Shown here in pieces: positions 23,666-31,500 of a stretch of 52,485 nucleotides of DNA; the first letter of the stretch is position 1; the number at the start of each line of letters is the position of its first letter. The notes beneath the pieces are model-generated. The model did no database searches. It saw only the letters and a program-made list of their open reading frames with translations, and had not been told where the DNA came from. Made by a program: the position numbers and the translations under genes. Origin of the DNA: Clostridia bacterium (GTDB taxonomy: Bacteria; Bacillota; Clostridia; Christensenellales; Aristaeellaceae); contig JAFXRG010000018.1 in NCBI GenBank assembly GCA_017526525.1, forward strand, positions 1 to 52,485, read 5' to 3'.

Positions 23666-23821
23666 TCAGTCGTTGGCTGTTACCGCTGCGATAATGCCGC
23701 CGCCTACAGCGGCGGCTGCCGCGCCGGTGCCTGCTACCACTGCCAGGGCTCCCCAGCCGATCGGTCCGCTCAGGGCGCAGACCGCAATGGGTTGTTTCGC
23801 GGAACGCTTATAAATACGCAC
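23666..23821 (-). CDS. Small Gly/Ala-rich hydrophobic peptide, 51 residues
   Basis: GTG 23821 to TGA 23666. The peptide has a basic head (MRIYKRSAKQPIAVCALSGP) and a long Gly/Ala/Val membrane-like segment (WGALAVVAGTGAAAAAVGGG) ending IIAAVTAND. It lies 45 bases after the LRR gene and is followed at once by a strong terminator, which supports a real transcribed end. No clear Shine-Dalgarno site precedes the GTG, and a stop lies six codons upstream, so the start is uncertain. It could be a membrane peptide, a bacteriocin-like product or a degraded tail; unknown. Confidence 0.4.
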   Translation of the reverse strand: MRIYKRSAKQPIAVCALSGPIGWGALAVVAGTGAAAAAVGGGIIAAVTAND

Positions 23822-23866
23822 GGATTCCGGAGGGTATCAGCAGGAATCAGAAAAATTTACCGGAAT

Positions 23867-24934
23867 TTACCGGACGATCTCCGTTTCTTTGGGAAAAGCC
23901 TTCTTCCCGATCTCCGTGACGCTTTCCGGGATCCGGACCTTTTTGATATGGCAGCAGCTGAAGGCCTCCGCGCCGATGCTCTCCAGGCCTTCCGGGAGGG
24001 AGATCCGGGTGATGGCGCAGCCATCGAAGGCATTTTTCCCGATTTTCCGGAGGCTGTCCGGAAGGGTGACGGTCTTCAGGCTCCAGCAGAGGAAGAAGGT
24101 GAATTCTTCAATTTCCTCCAGGCCTGCGGGAAGACGGATTTCCTTCAGGGATTCGCATCCCTCAAAGGCCCTGTCCCCGATGGTCCGCACGCTGTCCGGA
24201 ATCGTCACGGATCTGAGGTTCATGCAGTAGGCAAAAGCATAGCCGCTGATTATCTCCACGCTGTCCGGAATGACGAGCGTTTCCATTTCCGGCGCGTCAT
24301 ACTGCTCGTTCTCCATGATCATCCGCTCCACGCCTTTCATGTCCACAAAGGCACTGCCGGCGATCTCCCTTACGCCGTGTGGGATCACCACCTCCGTGTC
24401 ATGGCCGCGGTATCTTTTCAGCACGCCGTCCGCGGTGATCTCAAAATCTCCCTTTTCCCTGCGGGCAGCTTCCTTCCTTTCCCGCCTCCTGCAGATCCTT
24501 TCCCTTTCCTCCGCGGTTCTTTCCGACAGCAGTTCATGGATGGCCAGGCTGATATCCTTGTTTCCGAGGGCCCGGTCATAGGCAAACAGCGCAGGCCTCG
24601 TTCCGCACCCGGCGTTTCCGGACGCGGTGGTATAGGCATATTCCAGATATTCGTCCGGATCGTCCGGGCTGCGGAACTCCACCAGCACCGCACCGTTTTT
24701 CCGCAGGAGCTGCGCGCATTCCCGCAGGCAGTCCAGCCACTCCTCCGGATCGCCTGTCGGCTCGGCCCTTTCAGAGAAGCCGTACCAGGTTCCGGACAGC
24801 GGCAGCACTCCGCAGGGTTCCAGGACCTCGGGGAAGAAAAAAGACTGGAAGGTTTCCTTTTTCAGGATTTCGTGCGCCTCCTCCAGGAGTTTCACGTCGT
24901 TCGCGGCAGCATATACTTTTGCGTTAATCTCCAT
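23867..24934 (-). CDS. BspA-type leucine-rich repeat protein (LRR_5)
   Basis: 355 residues with AGGAGG before the start. The C-terminal half (about 175-350) holds six or so LRR_5 repeats, e.g. TLVIPDSVEIISGYAFAYC, SVTIPDSVRTIGDRAFEGC and TVTLPDSLRKIGKNAFDGC. The N-terminal 150 residues form an unrecognised domain followed by a basic helix (RICRRRERKEAARREKGD). There is no signal peptide, unlike most BspA proteins, so it may be cytoplasmic. It lies 66 bases after the DUF2779 nuclease gene and may share its transcript. Confidence 0.8.
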   Translation of the reverse strand: MEINAKVYAAANDVKLLEEAHEILKKETFQSFFFPEVLEPCGVLPLSGTWYGFSERAEPTGDPEEWLDCLRECAQLLRKNGAVLVEFRSPDDPDEYLEYAYTTASGNAGCGTRPALFAYDRALGNKDISLAIHELLSERTAEERERICRRRERKEAARREKGDFEITADGVLKRYRGHDTEVVIPHGVREIAGSAFVDMKGVERMIMENEQYDAPEMETLVIPDSVEIISGYAFAYCMNLRSVTIPDSVRTIGDRAFEGCESLKEIRLPAGLEEIEEFTFFLCWSLKTVTLPDSLRKIGKNAFDGCAITRISLPEGLESIGAEAFSCCHIKKVRIPESVTEIGKKAFPKETEIVR

Positions 24935-25000
24935 ACAGCGGTCCTCCTGTCGTCTTGCCCGTGCAGCTGAAAACCTCCGGCGTTCCTTCCCGGGGCCCGG

Positions 25001-26533
25001 TTAATCCGCTTCCGCATCCAGGATATGCATCCGCGGGTCGTCCGGGCTTACTGCCCGCTTCAGCTCCTCCCACACCTTCACCATGGCCAACGTGTCCAGC
25101 CTGCAGTAGGCCAGGAGGTTTTTCCTGGCCCTTTCCTGTTCCTCCGGCGTCATGTACCGGATGAGCGGGAAGATGCTCATGGCTTCGGATCCGTTATGGA
25201 CGCCTTCCAGCTCATGGTAGTCCAGTTCCGGATCGTCCGGACAGATTGCCGGAAGGACCGCCTTGATGGAAGACCGTCCGTCCATGGCGCGGGTATAATA
25301 CATTCCCTTGCTGAAGGGAACTTCCAGGTCCACGATATGGTCCCGGATCGCCAGCAGGTGATCTGCCAGGTCCGGGAAATACTCCGCCAGTTCCTTCAGC
25401 CGGGTGCATTCGAAATCCTTGTGGTAGGCCGTCACGCAGGCGTCCGCCGGAATATCCCTGCACAGCGATTCCGCGATTTCCCGCCGCGGATCCTGTCCGC
25501 TGGTGCCGAGGAATTCCCTGTGGCAGAGTTCCCCGCCCTCCCGTTCAATATAATGGAGGGAATACTGGAAGGGGATCTGGGCGTACGGATGGGTTCCGAC
25601 ATACAGCGGAATCGCCGTCTGCATGGTTTCAAAGTCCAGGAAATACAGCGGATAGGAAAGTCCGTCCAGGAATTTCCTGATTTCCTCCCGGTTCACATAG
25701 GTTTCCCGCTCGTGCAGCGCGTAGTCGATCTGCCGCTTCTGCATTTCGTTCTTTACCGCGCCGGCCTTTTCCAGGTCTTCAAAAGAAACCAGGCCGTTCC
25801 GGTAGTGCTTCAGCTTCGTCCGCATCTGCATGCCGTGGAGGCCAAACAGGTTCGGGGACGGAAGGTGCCGGGTGCAGTAACCGAACAGGCCGCACTTGCT
25901 GCAGGCGTTCCCGAGCTCGGCAGGGGGTTCGTTCTCCCCTTCCAGCACTTCCTCCGCGATTCCCAGGATCCGCGGGACGTTCTCTTCCTGTTCCTTCGCC
26001 ACCCGGTCCCGGATATCGTTGATTTTAAAGAAGCCCTGCAGGTCCAGGCCCTCCGGGCCCAGCACATAGGAGGAATCAATGCAGACCAGGTACGTGCCGG
26101 CTACACGGATCCCGCAGTGCTCCAGCACATATTTCTGGAAGGATACATCCGCGATATGGTAATCCTCCACCGCGGAAGTGCTTTTCACCTCATAAATCGC
26201 CCAGCCGTTTTCCTCCTTTTTCAGGAGATCGACAGCGCAGTAGAGGCCTTCATATGAAAAAGCGGCTTCACAGATCACCGGGGTTCCCTTCGCCATTTCC
26301 TCCCGGGTGCGTTCCAGCATTTTCGGAAGATCCAGGTTGCCTTCTTCCTTTTCCGCCGTCACGTTGACGAAAGGCCCGAAGAGTCCCCGGGCCAGGTCCC
26401 CGACCTCGTCCCCGGTCCGGAAGCGGGCCAGCGTATCCTCATTCACCGGAATCATCTCCGGATGATGCCTGCTGATCCAGGCGTATTTCGGGCAGTTCCA
26501 TACCCGGACATAGATGGATTTGGAAAGATACAC
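25001..26533 (-). CDS. DUF2779 protein: Cas4-like nuclease fused to a DEDDy exonuclease
   Basis: 510 residues from GTG 26533, with GGAGGA 8 bases upstream. The N-terminal half is Cas4-like: C14 near the start, D102 (CAVDLL), E115 and K117 (YEVKST), and the cysteine cluster C211, C214, C220 (ACSKCGLFGYC), which fits an iron-sulphur PD-(D/E)XK nuclease. The C-terminal DUF2779 part has a DEDDy exonuclease pattern: D300/E302 (FLDFETM), D373 (HKDFE) and Y476-D480 (YCRLD). It probably trims nucleic acid. No CRISPR array or cas genes are in view, so it is not a Cas adaptation protein here. Downstream genes are the LRR protein and the 51-residue ORF. Confidence 0.85.
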   Translation of the reverse strand: MYLSKSIYVRVWNCPKYAWISRHHPEMIPVNEDTLARFRTGDEVGDLARGLFGPFVNVTAEKEEGNLDLPKMLERTREEMAKGTPVICEAAFSYEGLYCAVDLLKKEENGWAIYEVKSTSAVEDYHIADVSFQKYVLEHCGIRVAGTYLVCIDSSYVLGPEGLDLQGFFKINDIRDRVAKEQEENVPRILGIAEEVLEGENEPPAELGNACSKCGLFGYCTRHLPSPNLFGLHGMQMRTKLKHYRNGLVSFEDLEKAGAVKNEMQKRQIDYALHERETYVNREEIRKFLDGLSYPLYFLDFETMQTAIPLYVGTHPYAQIPFQYSLHYIEREGGELCHREFLGTSGQDPRREIAESLCRDIPADACVTAYHKDFECTRLKELAEYFPDLADHLLAIRDHIVDLEVPFSKGMYYTRAMDGRSSIKAVLPAICPDDPELDYHELEGVHNGSEAMSIFPLIRYMTPEEQERARKNLLAYCRLDTLAMVKVWEELKRAVSPDDPRMHILDAEAD

Positions 26534-26626
26534 GGTTCAGTCCTCCTCCTCTTTCTTCACGGCCTTCCTTTTCCGCTGCCGCCTTTCCGGAAGGCCGGAC
26601 GTTATCCTGTTTTGACTGTGAAAATG

Positions 26627-26635
26627 ATTATATCA
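26627..26635 (-). promoter_or_regulatory. Extended -10 promoter for the DUF2779 gene
   Basis: TGATATAAT on the minus strand, about 95 bases upstream of the GTG start. The flanking sequence is a near copy of that at 17094. Confidence 0.55.
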
Positions 26636-26655
26636 TGTTTCCCTGGGAGTGAAAA

Positions 26656-26686
26656 GGGAACGCTGGGGACGACCCTTTTCGTTCCC
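26656..26686. repeat. REP-like 31-bp palindromic element, copy 1
   Basis: GGGAACG and CGTTCCC arms enclose CTGGGGACGACCCTTTT. The same 31-bp element occurs seven times between 26.6 and 37.9 kb. Confidence 0.8.
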
Positions 26687-26699
26687 TCCATCCTCAAAA

Positions 26700-26765
26700 A
26701 CGGAAGGGCTGCCGCCGGGCAGCCCTCCGTTTTTTCGTCCTGTTTTACTTTTTCAGCGTATCCTT
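26700..26765 (-). pseudogene. Terminator plus last codons of a DUF4214-type gene
   Basis: The segment from GCCGCCGGGCAGCCC to CAGCGTATCC is nearly the same as the end of the 1669-residue gene and its terminator at 28567-28619. On the minus strand it would encode a DTLKK end followed by the stop. GGGCTGCC and GGCAGCCC form a hairpin with T runs on both sides, so it may still end transcription. The rest of the gene is missing. Confidence 0.55.
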
Positions 26766-26954
26766 GGATTTTTCTTCATTATCTATCAATGACTTTCCTC
26801 CATTTTTCCAGACGGGAAACAGGCGGGAACCGTCGCCTTGCCTGCAAAGAGTGTATTACAGGTGTGAATATGAGCGCAAGTGCGGTCTTTTTCGTTTCAC
26901 CCAGGCCTGGAACGAAGACTGTCCCGTCGTTTCATAGTTGCAAAGCACCGCTGT

Positions 26955-27317
26955 CTGCTGTAAAATACGGTCAAATTCATCAGGGCATCAAGAGCATTTG
27001 TAAACAGCGGAGATTTCCAGCGGGTGGATGCCATCCTGCAGGTCAGCGCTTCCGCGAATGAGGAGTTGTATCGAAAGCTTCGAAAGGAGGATGAAGACAT
27101 GTGCCAGGCATTAAGGGAAATCATGAAGGAAGACTTTGAAGCGGCTGAAGCCAGAGGTCTGGAAAAAGGCATGCTGGAAGGCATGGAAAAAGGTGAAAAC
27201 CAGTTGAGCTCCCTGATTACCAGGCTGAAGGAGCTGGGCCGTACGGACGATGTCTTCAAAGCCGCAGCAGACAAGCAATATCGTGATAAACTCTATAAAG
27301 AGTTCAAGATGGCATAA
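26955..27317 (+). pseudogene. 3' fragment of an Rpn/PD-(D/E)XK family putative transposase or nuclease
   Basis: An open segment from about 26955 encodes VKFIRASRAFVNSGDFQRVD, then VSASANEELYRKLRKEDEDM, and a helical tail (FEAAEARGLEKGMLEGMEKG) of the kind that closes Rpn-type recombination-promoting nucleases. The N-terminal nuclease domain is absent and a stop lies just upstream. ATG 27024 gives a 97-residue ORF but is probably not a true start. Confidence 0.55.
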
Positions 27318-27570
27318 AACTCCAGCTATCAACCTTCCCCGTTCCAGAGAAACCGCCTTCTGAATGAAAGACATATTCCTTCGCGGCGAGATATGTCGGT
27401 GGGAACAGCTTGTCCTTATTATTTGCCAGATTGCCGAAATTGGTGATGAGTTTTGCTGCGCTGCCGGGATCAATGCCAAGGATCACACCGCAGTCATGCA
27501 CACCCAGAAAAATGTCGCCGCCCTCCCGGTTCGAAAATGAGCATACGGTATCAAACAGGGACCAAAGCAA
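27304..27570 (-). pseudogene. Fragment of an AlbA_2/Schlafen AAA-4 domain protein
   Basis: Encodes FDTVCSFSNREGGDIFLGVH then GVILGIDPGSAAKLITNFGN and KLFPPTYLAAKEY, the signature of the AlbA_2 (divergent AAA-4) domain. Both the first 20 or so residues of the domain and everything after about residue 88 are missing. Its apparent start lies in a terminator hairpin. It converges on the Rpn fragment. Confidence 0.6.
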
Positions 27571-27606
27571 AAAGCCCCAGAACCGGAATCAACCGGCTCT
27601 GAGGCT
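27567..27606. terminator. Bidirectional rho-independent terminator
   Basis: AAAAGCCCCAGAACCGG and CCGGCTCTGAGGCTTTT form a 17-bp stem with two G-U/A-C changes and an AATCAA loop. A and T runs at the ends fit termination on both strands. Confidence 0.65.
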
Positions 27607-27703
27607 TTTCTCAACCCATATTCACTTTTCTTCAGTCCGCGTCCGTCAGTGCCGGACGGATCCGGAACGAAATAGACCGTCCCGCCGTTCCTGATCTCTC
27701 AAT

Positions 27704-28036
27704 TCAGAGATTTTTGAGATCCTGCAAAAAGCCAGGAAGCACATCAAAAATAATCGCGCAAATCAGTGTCCAGTTCGTATCATCATAATCATGAACAAGG
27801 CGATGACGGAGTCCGGCAATTTTAGCCCAGGGAATATTCTTATGCGCTTCCTTGTACTCATCTGACAGCGAATATGCATGCTCTCCGATATTATACAGCG
27901 GCGTTGTGATGGTCCAGCGCAGTGGTTCCTGTGACAGAACCGCCTCACGGGTTACCTCATTTTCTGAAAGATAATCCAAAAGCTTCTCCGTTTTTGCAAT
28001 CATCTTTTCGATTCTCTGCTCATCCGTATACTTCAT
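27704..28036 (-). CDS. hepT: HepT toxin (HEPN RNase, DUF86)
   Basis: 110 residues. The HEPN motif RHRLVHDY is an Rx4HxY site; its Arg and His are catalytic and its Tyr is the residue AMPylated by MntA in the type VII toxin-antitoxin system. Helices TEKLLDYLSENEVTREA and PLYNIGEHAYSLS are typical of HepT. The gene overlaps mntA as ATGA (28033-28036), so it is translated with it. Complete length. Confidence 0.88.
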   Translation of the reverse strand: MKYTDEQRIEKMIAKTEKLLDYLSENEVTREAVLSQEPLRWTITTPLYNIGEHAYSLSDEYKEAHKNIPWAKIAGLRHRLVHDYDDTNWTLICAIIFDVLPGFLQDLKNL

Positions 28037-28335
28037 GCTGCAATGTGAACTCCTTCTCTGAGAATCGTCTGATAAAAAGCACTCTGCTGATCCACTTCAC
28101 ACAATTCATATACATCCACATTTTTACCTGTCGCTCTGTGGAGATCTTCCGCTAAAGCAAACACATCTGTCGGTTCGAAAGAAGCGCCGCCAATAATCAG
28201 TAAATCAATATCAGATGAAATGCCGGCTTCTTTTCTGGCATAAGAACCAAAGAGAATAGCTCCTTCAGCATGGTACTTTTTCAGGAGAGAAAGTATAATT
28301 GATTCAAGATCGTTCTGCGAAAACACATCCTGCAT
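28033..28335 (-). CDS. mntA: MntA antitoxin (minimal nucleotidyltransferase)
   Basis: 100 residues from ATG 28335 (GGGAG 8 bases upstream; the longer reading would start inside the promoter). The motif GSYARKEAGISSDID is the GSx10DxD signature of minimal nucleotidyltransferases. It would AMPylate HepT and block its RNase. It has its own extended -10 promoter and overlaps hepT by 4 bases. Confidence 0.88.
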   Translation of the reverse strand: MQDVFSQNDLESIILSLLKKYHAEGAILFGSYARKEAGISSDIDLLIIGGASFEPTDVFALAEDLHRATGKNVDVYELCEVDQQSAFYQTILREGVHIAA

Positions 28336-28379
28336 TGCGGTCACTCCCTTCTGAAATTTATACGATCCCGAGCAGAACA

Positions 28380-28388
28380 ATTATACCA
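28380..28388 (-). promoter_or_regulatory. Extended -10 promoter of mntA-hepT
   Basis: The minus strand reads TGGTATAAT, perfect TGnTATAAT, 45 bases upstream of mntA. Confidence 0.65.
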
Positions 28389-28510
28389 TATTTCCTTTAT
28401 GCGTACAAATACCCTGTTCCTCTTAAAAACAAAGTAAAACGCCTCAGAGCGGGAATCAACCGGAGGAGACAGGGGACGGTTCGAACGATGGGGACGCCCA
28501 TTGTTTGGCC

Positions 28511-28590
28511 GCAAAAAGGAAGGACCGCCATCCGGCCAATGTCATTCAGATAAGAATGACATTGGCCGCCGGGCAGCCCCTCCGTTTTTT
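28511..28590 (-). terminator. Long hairpin terminator of the DUF4214 surface protein gene
   Basis: GGCCAATGTCATTC (28534-28547) and its complement (28554-28567) make a perfect 14-bp stem. Outer bases (GGAG... and ...CTTCC) extend it imperfectly. On the minus strand the stem is followed by TTTTTG at 28513-28518. Confidence 0.65.
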
Positions 28591-28599
28591 CGTCCTGTT

Positions 28600-31500
28600 T
28601 TACTTTTTCAGCGTATCCTGGTAATCCTTATACTCTTTGGAATTGCAGAACTCTCTCATCAGCGCAACCCGGGTCAGGACTTCCTCGCCTTCCAGCTTCG
28701 CCTGCCAGTAGATCAGTCCGTCCGGATCCGCGTCGCGGTCCAGGAAGACCTTGTACATTACCTTCACGAAGGCTTCGTTGCCGAGGCTCCGGGCTTCCAT
28801 TTCCTGGGAGACCAGGATCATCCGCGCGGCCTTCGCCGGGCTGATTTCCTTGCTCATAACCTGGCTGACCCAGTGAGCCAGCTCTTCCTCGCCCGCATCG
28901 CGGTCCAGGGCTTCCCTGTACGCCCGGCGGATAAAGGCCGTAATCTTTGCTGCGTCCCACTGGTCTTCGGGTTCGGGTTCGGGCGCCGGTTCCGGTCCCA
29001 CAGGCAAGAATCCGGGACGGATGCCGCAGGCCTTGCAGAGCTGGATGAATTCGTCCGACTGGGCGATGCCGTTGATGACGCTTTCCAGCGGTTCTCCGTT
29101 ATCCAGGGCCTTCGCCCACTGTTTGAGCCCCGCCTCGTCCGCCGTCCGGTTCAGCATTGTCTTGTACAGGGCTTTCACAATGTCTTCACTGGACAGGTTC
29201 CGGGCAGTAAACTCCTCGCTGAACACGAAGCCGCCGATAATCTCCGCCGCGGTCTTTTTGCCGGAGGCAAAGGGTTCCGCCCAGGCGTTCATGCCGGCGT
29301 CATCCGCCTCCCGGCCCAGGAAGGCATCGTAGCACCTTGCCACGAAAGCACGCAGCTGGATCAGGTCGGTCCGCAGGTCTTCGCTGCTGGCATAGTCGCT
29401 GTCGAAGTCGAAACGGCTGCGCAGGTCGTCAAACTCGTTGGAGGCGCCCAGGCCATTGATGGCTTCCGCCAGGGTGCTGCCCTGCTCCAGGGCCGCGCTC
29501 CAGGTGCTCATGTCCTCCTGGTTGGTTTCCATGGTTTCGCCCACCACTGCCATCTGCTGCCGGGTATTCAGGCTCTTCCCGGCAAACTCGCCGCTGAAGA
29601 TGAATCCGCTCACCGCTTCCGTGGTGGAAATCTTTTCTTCCGACAGCAGGCCGAACCAGTAGTTCTCTCCGGCTTCGTCCGCTTCACGGCCCAGGATCAT
29701 GTTGTAGCAGTATCGGACGAACAGCAGGATCTTGTTGGTGGGTTCCGGTTCCGGGCCGGGTTCCGGGCCGGGTCCGGGTTCAGGTCCGGGACCGGGTTCA
29801 GGTCCGGGATCCGGCAGCTTCGCGATTTTAGCGATGACACAGGCTGCCGCGCTGTCCGTGTGATTTCCATCACCTTGCGCCTTATACCAGACGTAGTAGG
29901 TTCCCGCTTTCGTCCCGGCGGGCACTTTTTCACTCCATTCTTCTTCCGGGGCGGTCTTGTCATCCGTGCCCAGGGCGTACTGCATCGTACCGCCGGAGGC
30001 TTTGCCGGCCGTCACCAGGGTCATGGGCTCGTCATTCTCCAGCATGCCCAGCATGGGTTCGGGCGCTTCGGCCACTGCAGCCTTCGTCTTTTCAACGGTC
30101 ACCTTCACGTCCTTTGCGGCGGGCAGGTAACTGTCGGTTTCCGACGCCGTGACGGTTACCACGGCCGTGCCGGCCTTGACAATGGCCAAAGCGCCGGTGG
30201 AGGCGTTCACGGTAACGGCATCGCCGGACTTCACGGCGTAGCTGATTTCCCCGTCGCCGTTGGTGGTGGCTTTAATGGCCTTGCCGATATCGCCGTAGGC
30301 GGCGGTTACGTCTTCCGCGGTAATGGTCTGTTCCTGCTTGTCCTTGCCGCTGATGGTCACCGTGATGGGGGTGGCGGCCAGGGCGTTGCAGAACGCGTCT
30401 TCCGCAACGGTGACGTTCACGGTCACTGTGCCTTCCTCGTCCCCGGAGGTCAGCACGCCATCCTTCAGGGTGCAGCCCTTCGCTTCGCCGGAGATGGCAT
30501 AGCTCACCGCGCCCGCGGCGCCGTTCAGGGCAACGTTCCCGGAGAGGTCCACGGTCTTTCCGCCTGCGGCGACCGCGGCGGTGCCGGTGACGGTCACCGG
30601 GCTGGCTGCCTTCAGGACGGTCAGCGTCGCGCCGGCATTGCCTGCCGCGTGAGTGTCCGTCTCGGCGGTATCAATGCTGATGGTAAAGGTGCCGCACTTG
30701 GTCACCTTCAGTTTCCCGCCGTCCAGGGTGCCTTCGCCGGTGCCCTGGGTCATGCCGAATATTGCCTCGCCCGCGCCTTCCGGAACGGTGAACATGCCGT
30801 TCACCGGAATGGCAATGCCCTCCGCGGAGTAAGCAGCTTCCTTGTCCGCCGCCGCGATGTCCACGGGAATCAGGGCCGTCTTAGGGAAGGCATAGGCCAC
30901 ATCGATCGTGCCGTCGTCGTTCTTCGTAACGACAGCCGTCTTTTCATTGATAGTGGCCGTTACCGTTTCAGCAAAGGCATAGTTTTCATCCGGAACAACG
31001 GTCACCGCCGCGCTGTATTCCGTTGCGTAGGCCGCCTTGCCGTCCGCAGGCGCAGGCGTCCAGGCGATCGCGCCGGAGTCATCCAGGGTTACGTGTTCCG
31101 TGGCGGTTGCCGCCGCCGGATCCAGCTCTTTCGTCGCTTCAGGGGCGGTAATCCCCGTCACCGCCACGCTGCTGATGGAAGCCGGCGCGATGGTGTAGCC
31201 CACGGGAACGGGATATTTTCCGTTGCCGATCGTTACACCGATCTCCGCCACATAGTCCCCGGCGTCGGTGGGCGCGGCACCCAGCGTGTCGCCGTCCTTG
31301 GTGTAGGTTTCTCCGCTCTTGGTGGCCTTGAAATACTGGATGCCGGTTTCGGCAGCCGACGCTCCGGTGGCCGTATTGAAGGCTTCCGTTCCGTCCAGGG
31401 TGGCCGAAGCGCTGATGCCCTCGCCGGTCTGGCCGTAGGTGGTCAGCGTGGGCTTTTTGATGGTAAGGGTCGCCGGGTTGATATCATACCCGTCCGGGCA

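Noticed and set aside
25001-26533. Reading the Cas4-like protein as part of a CRISPR locus
   Set aside because: No array and no cas1, cas2 or effector gene is in the window; the fusion to DUF2779 fits a separate family.
26462-27061. A 199-codon + strand ORF across the DUF2779 promoter region
   Set aside because: It covers a promoter, a REP-like element and a terminator, and has no consistent protein signal.
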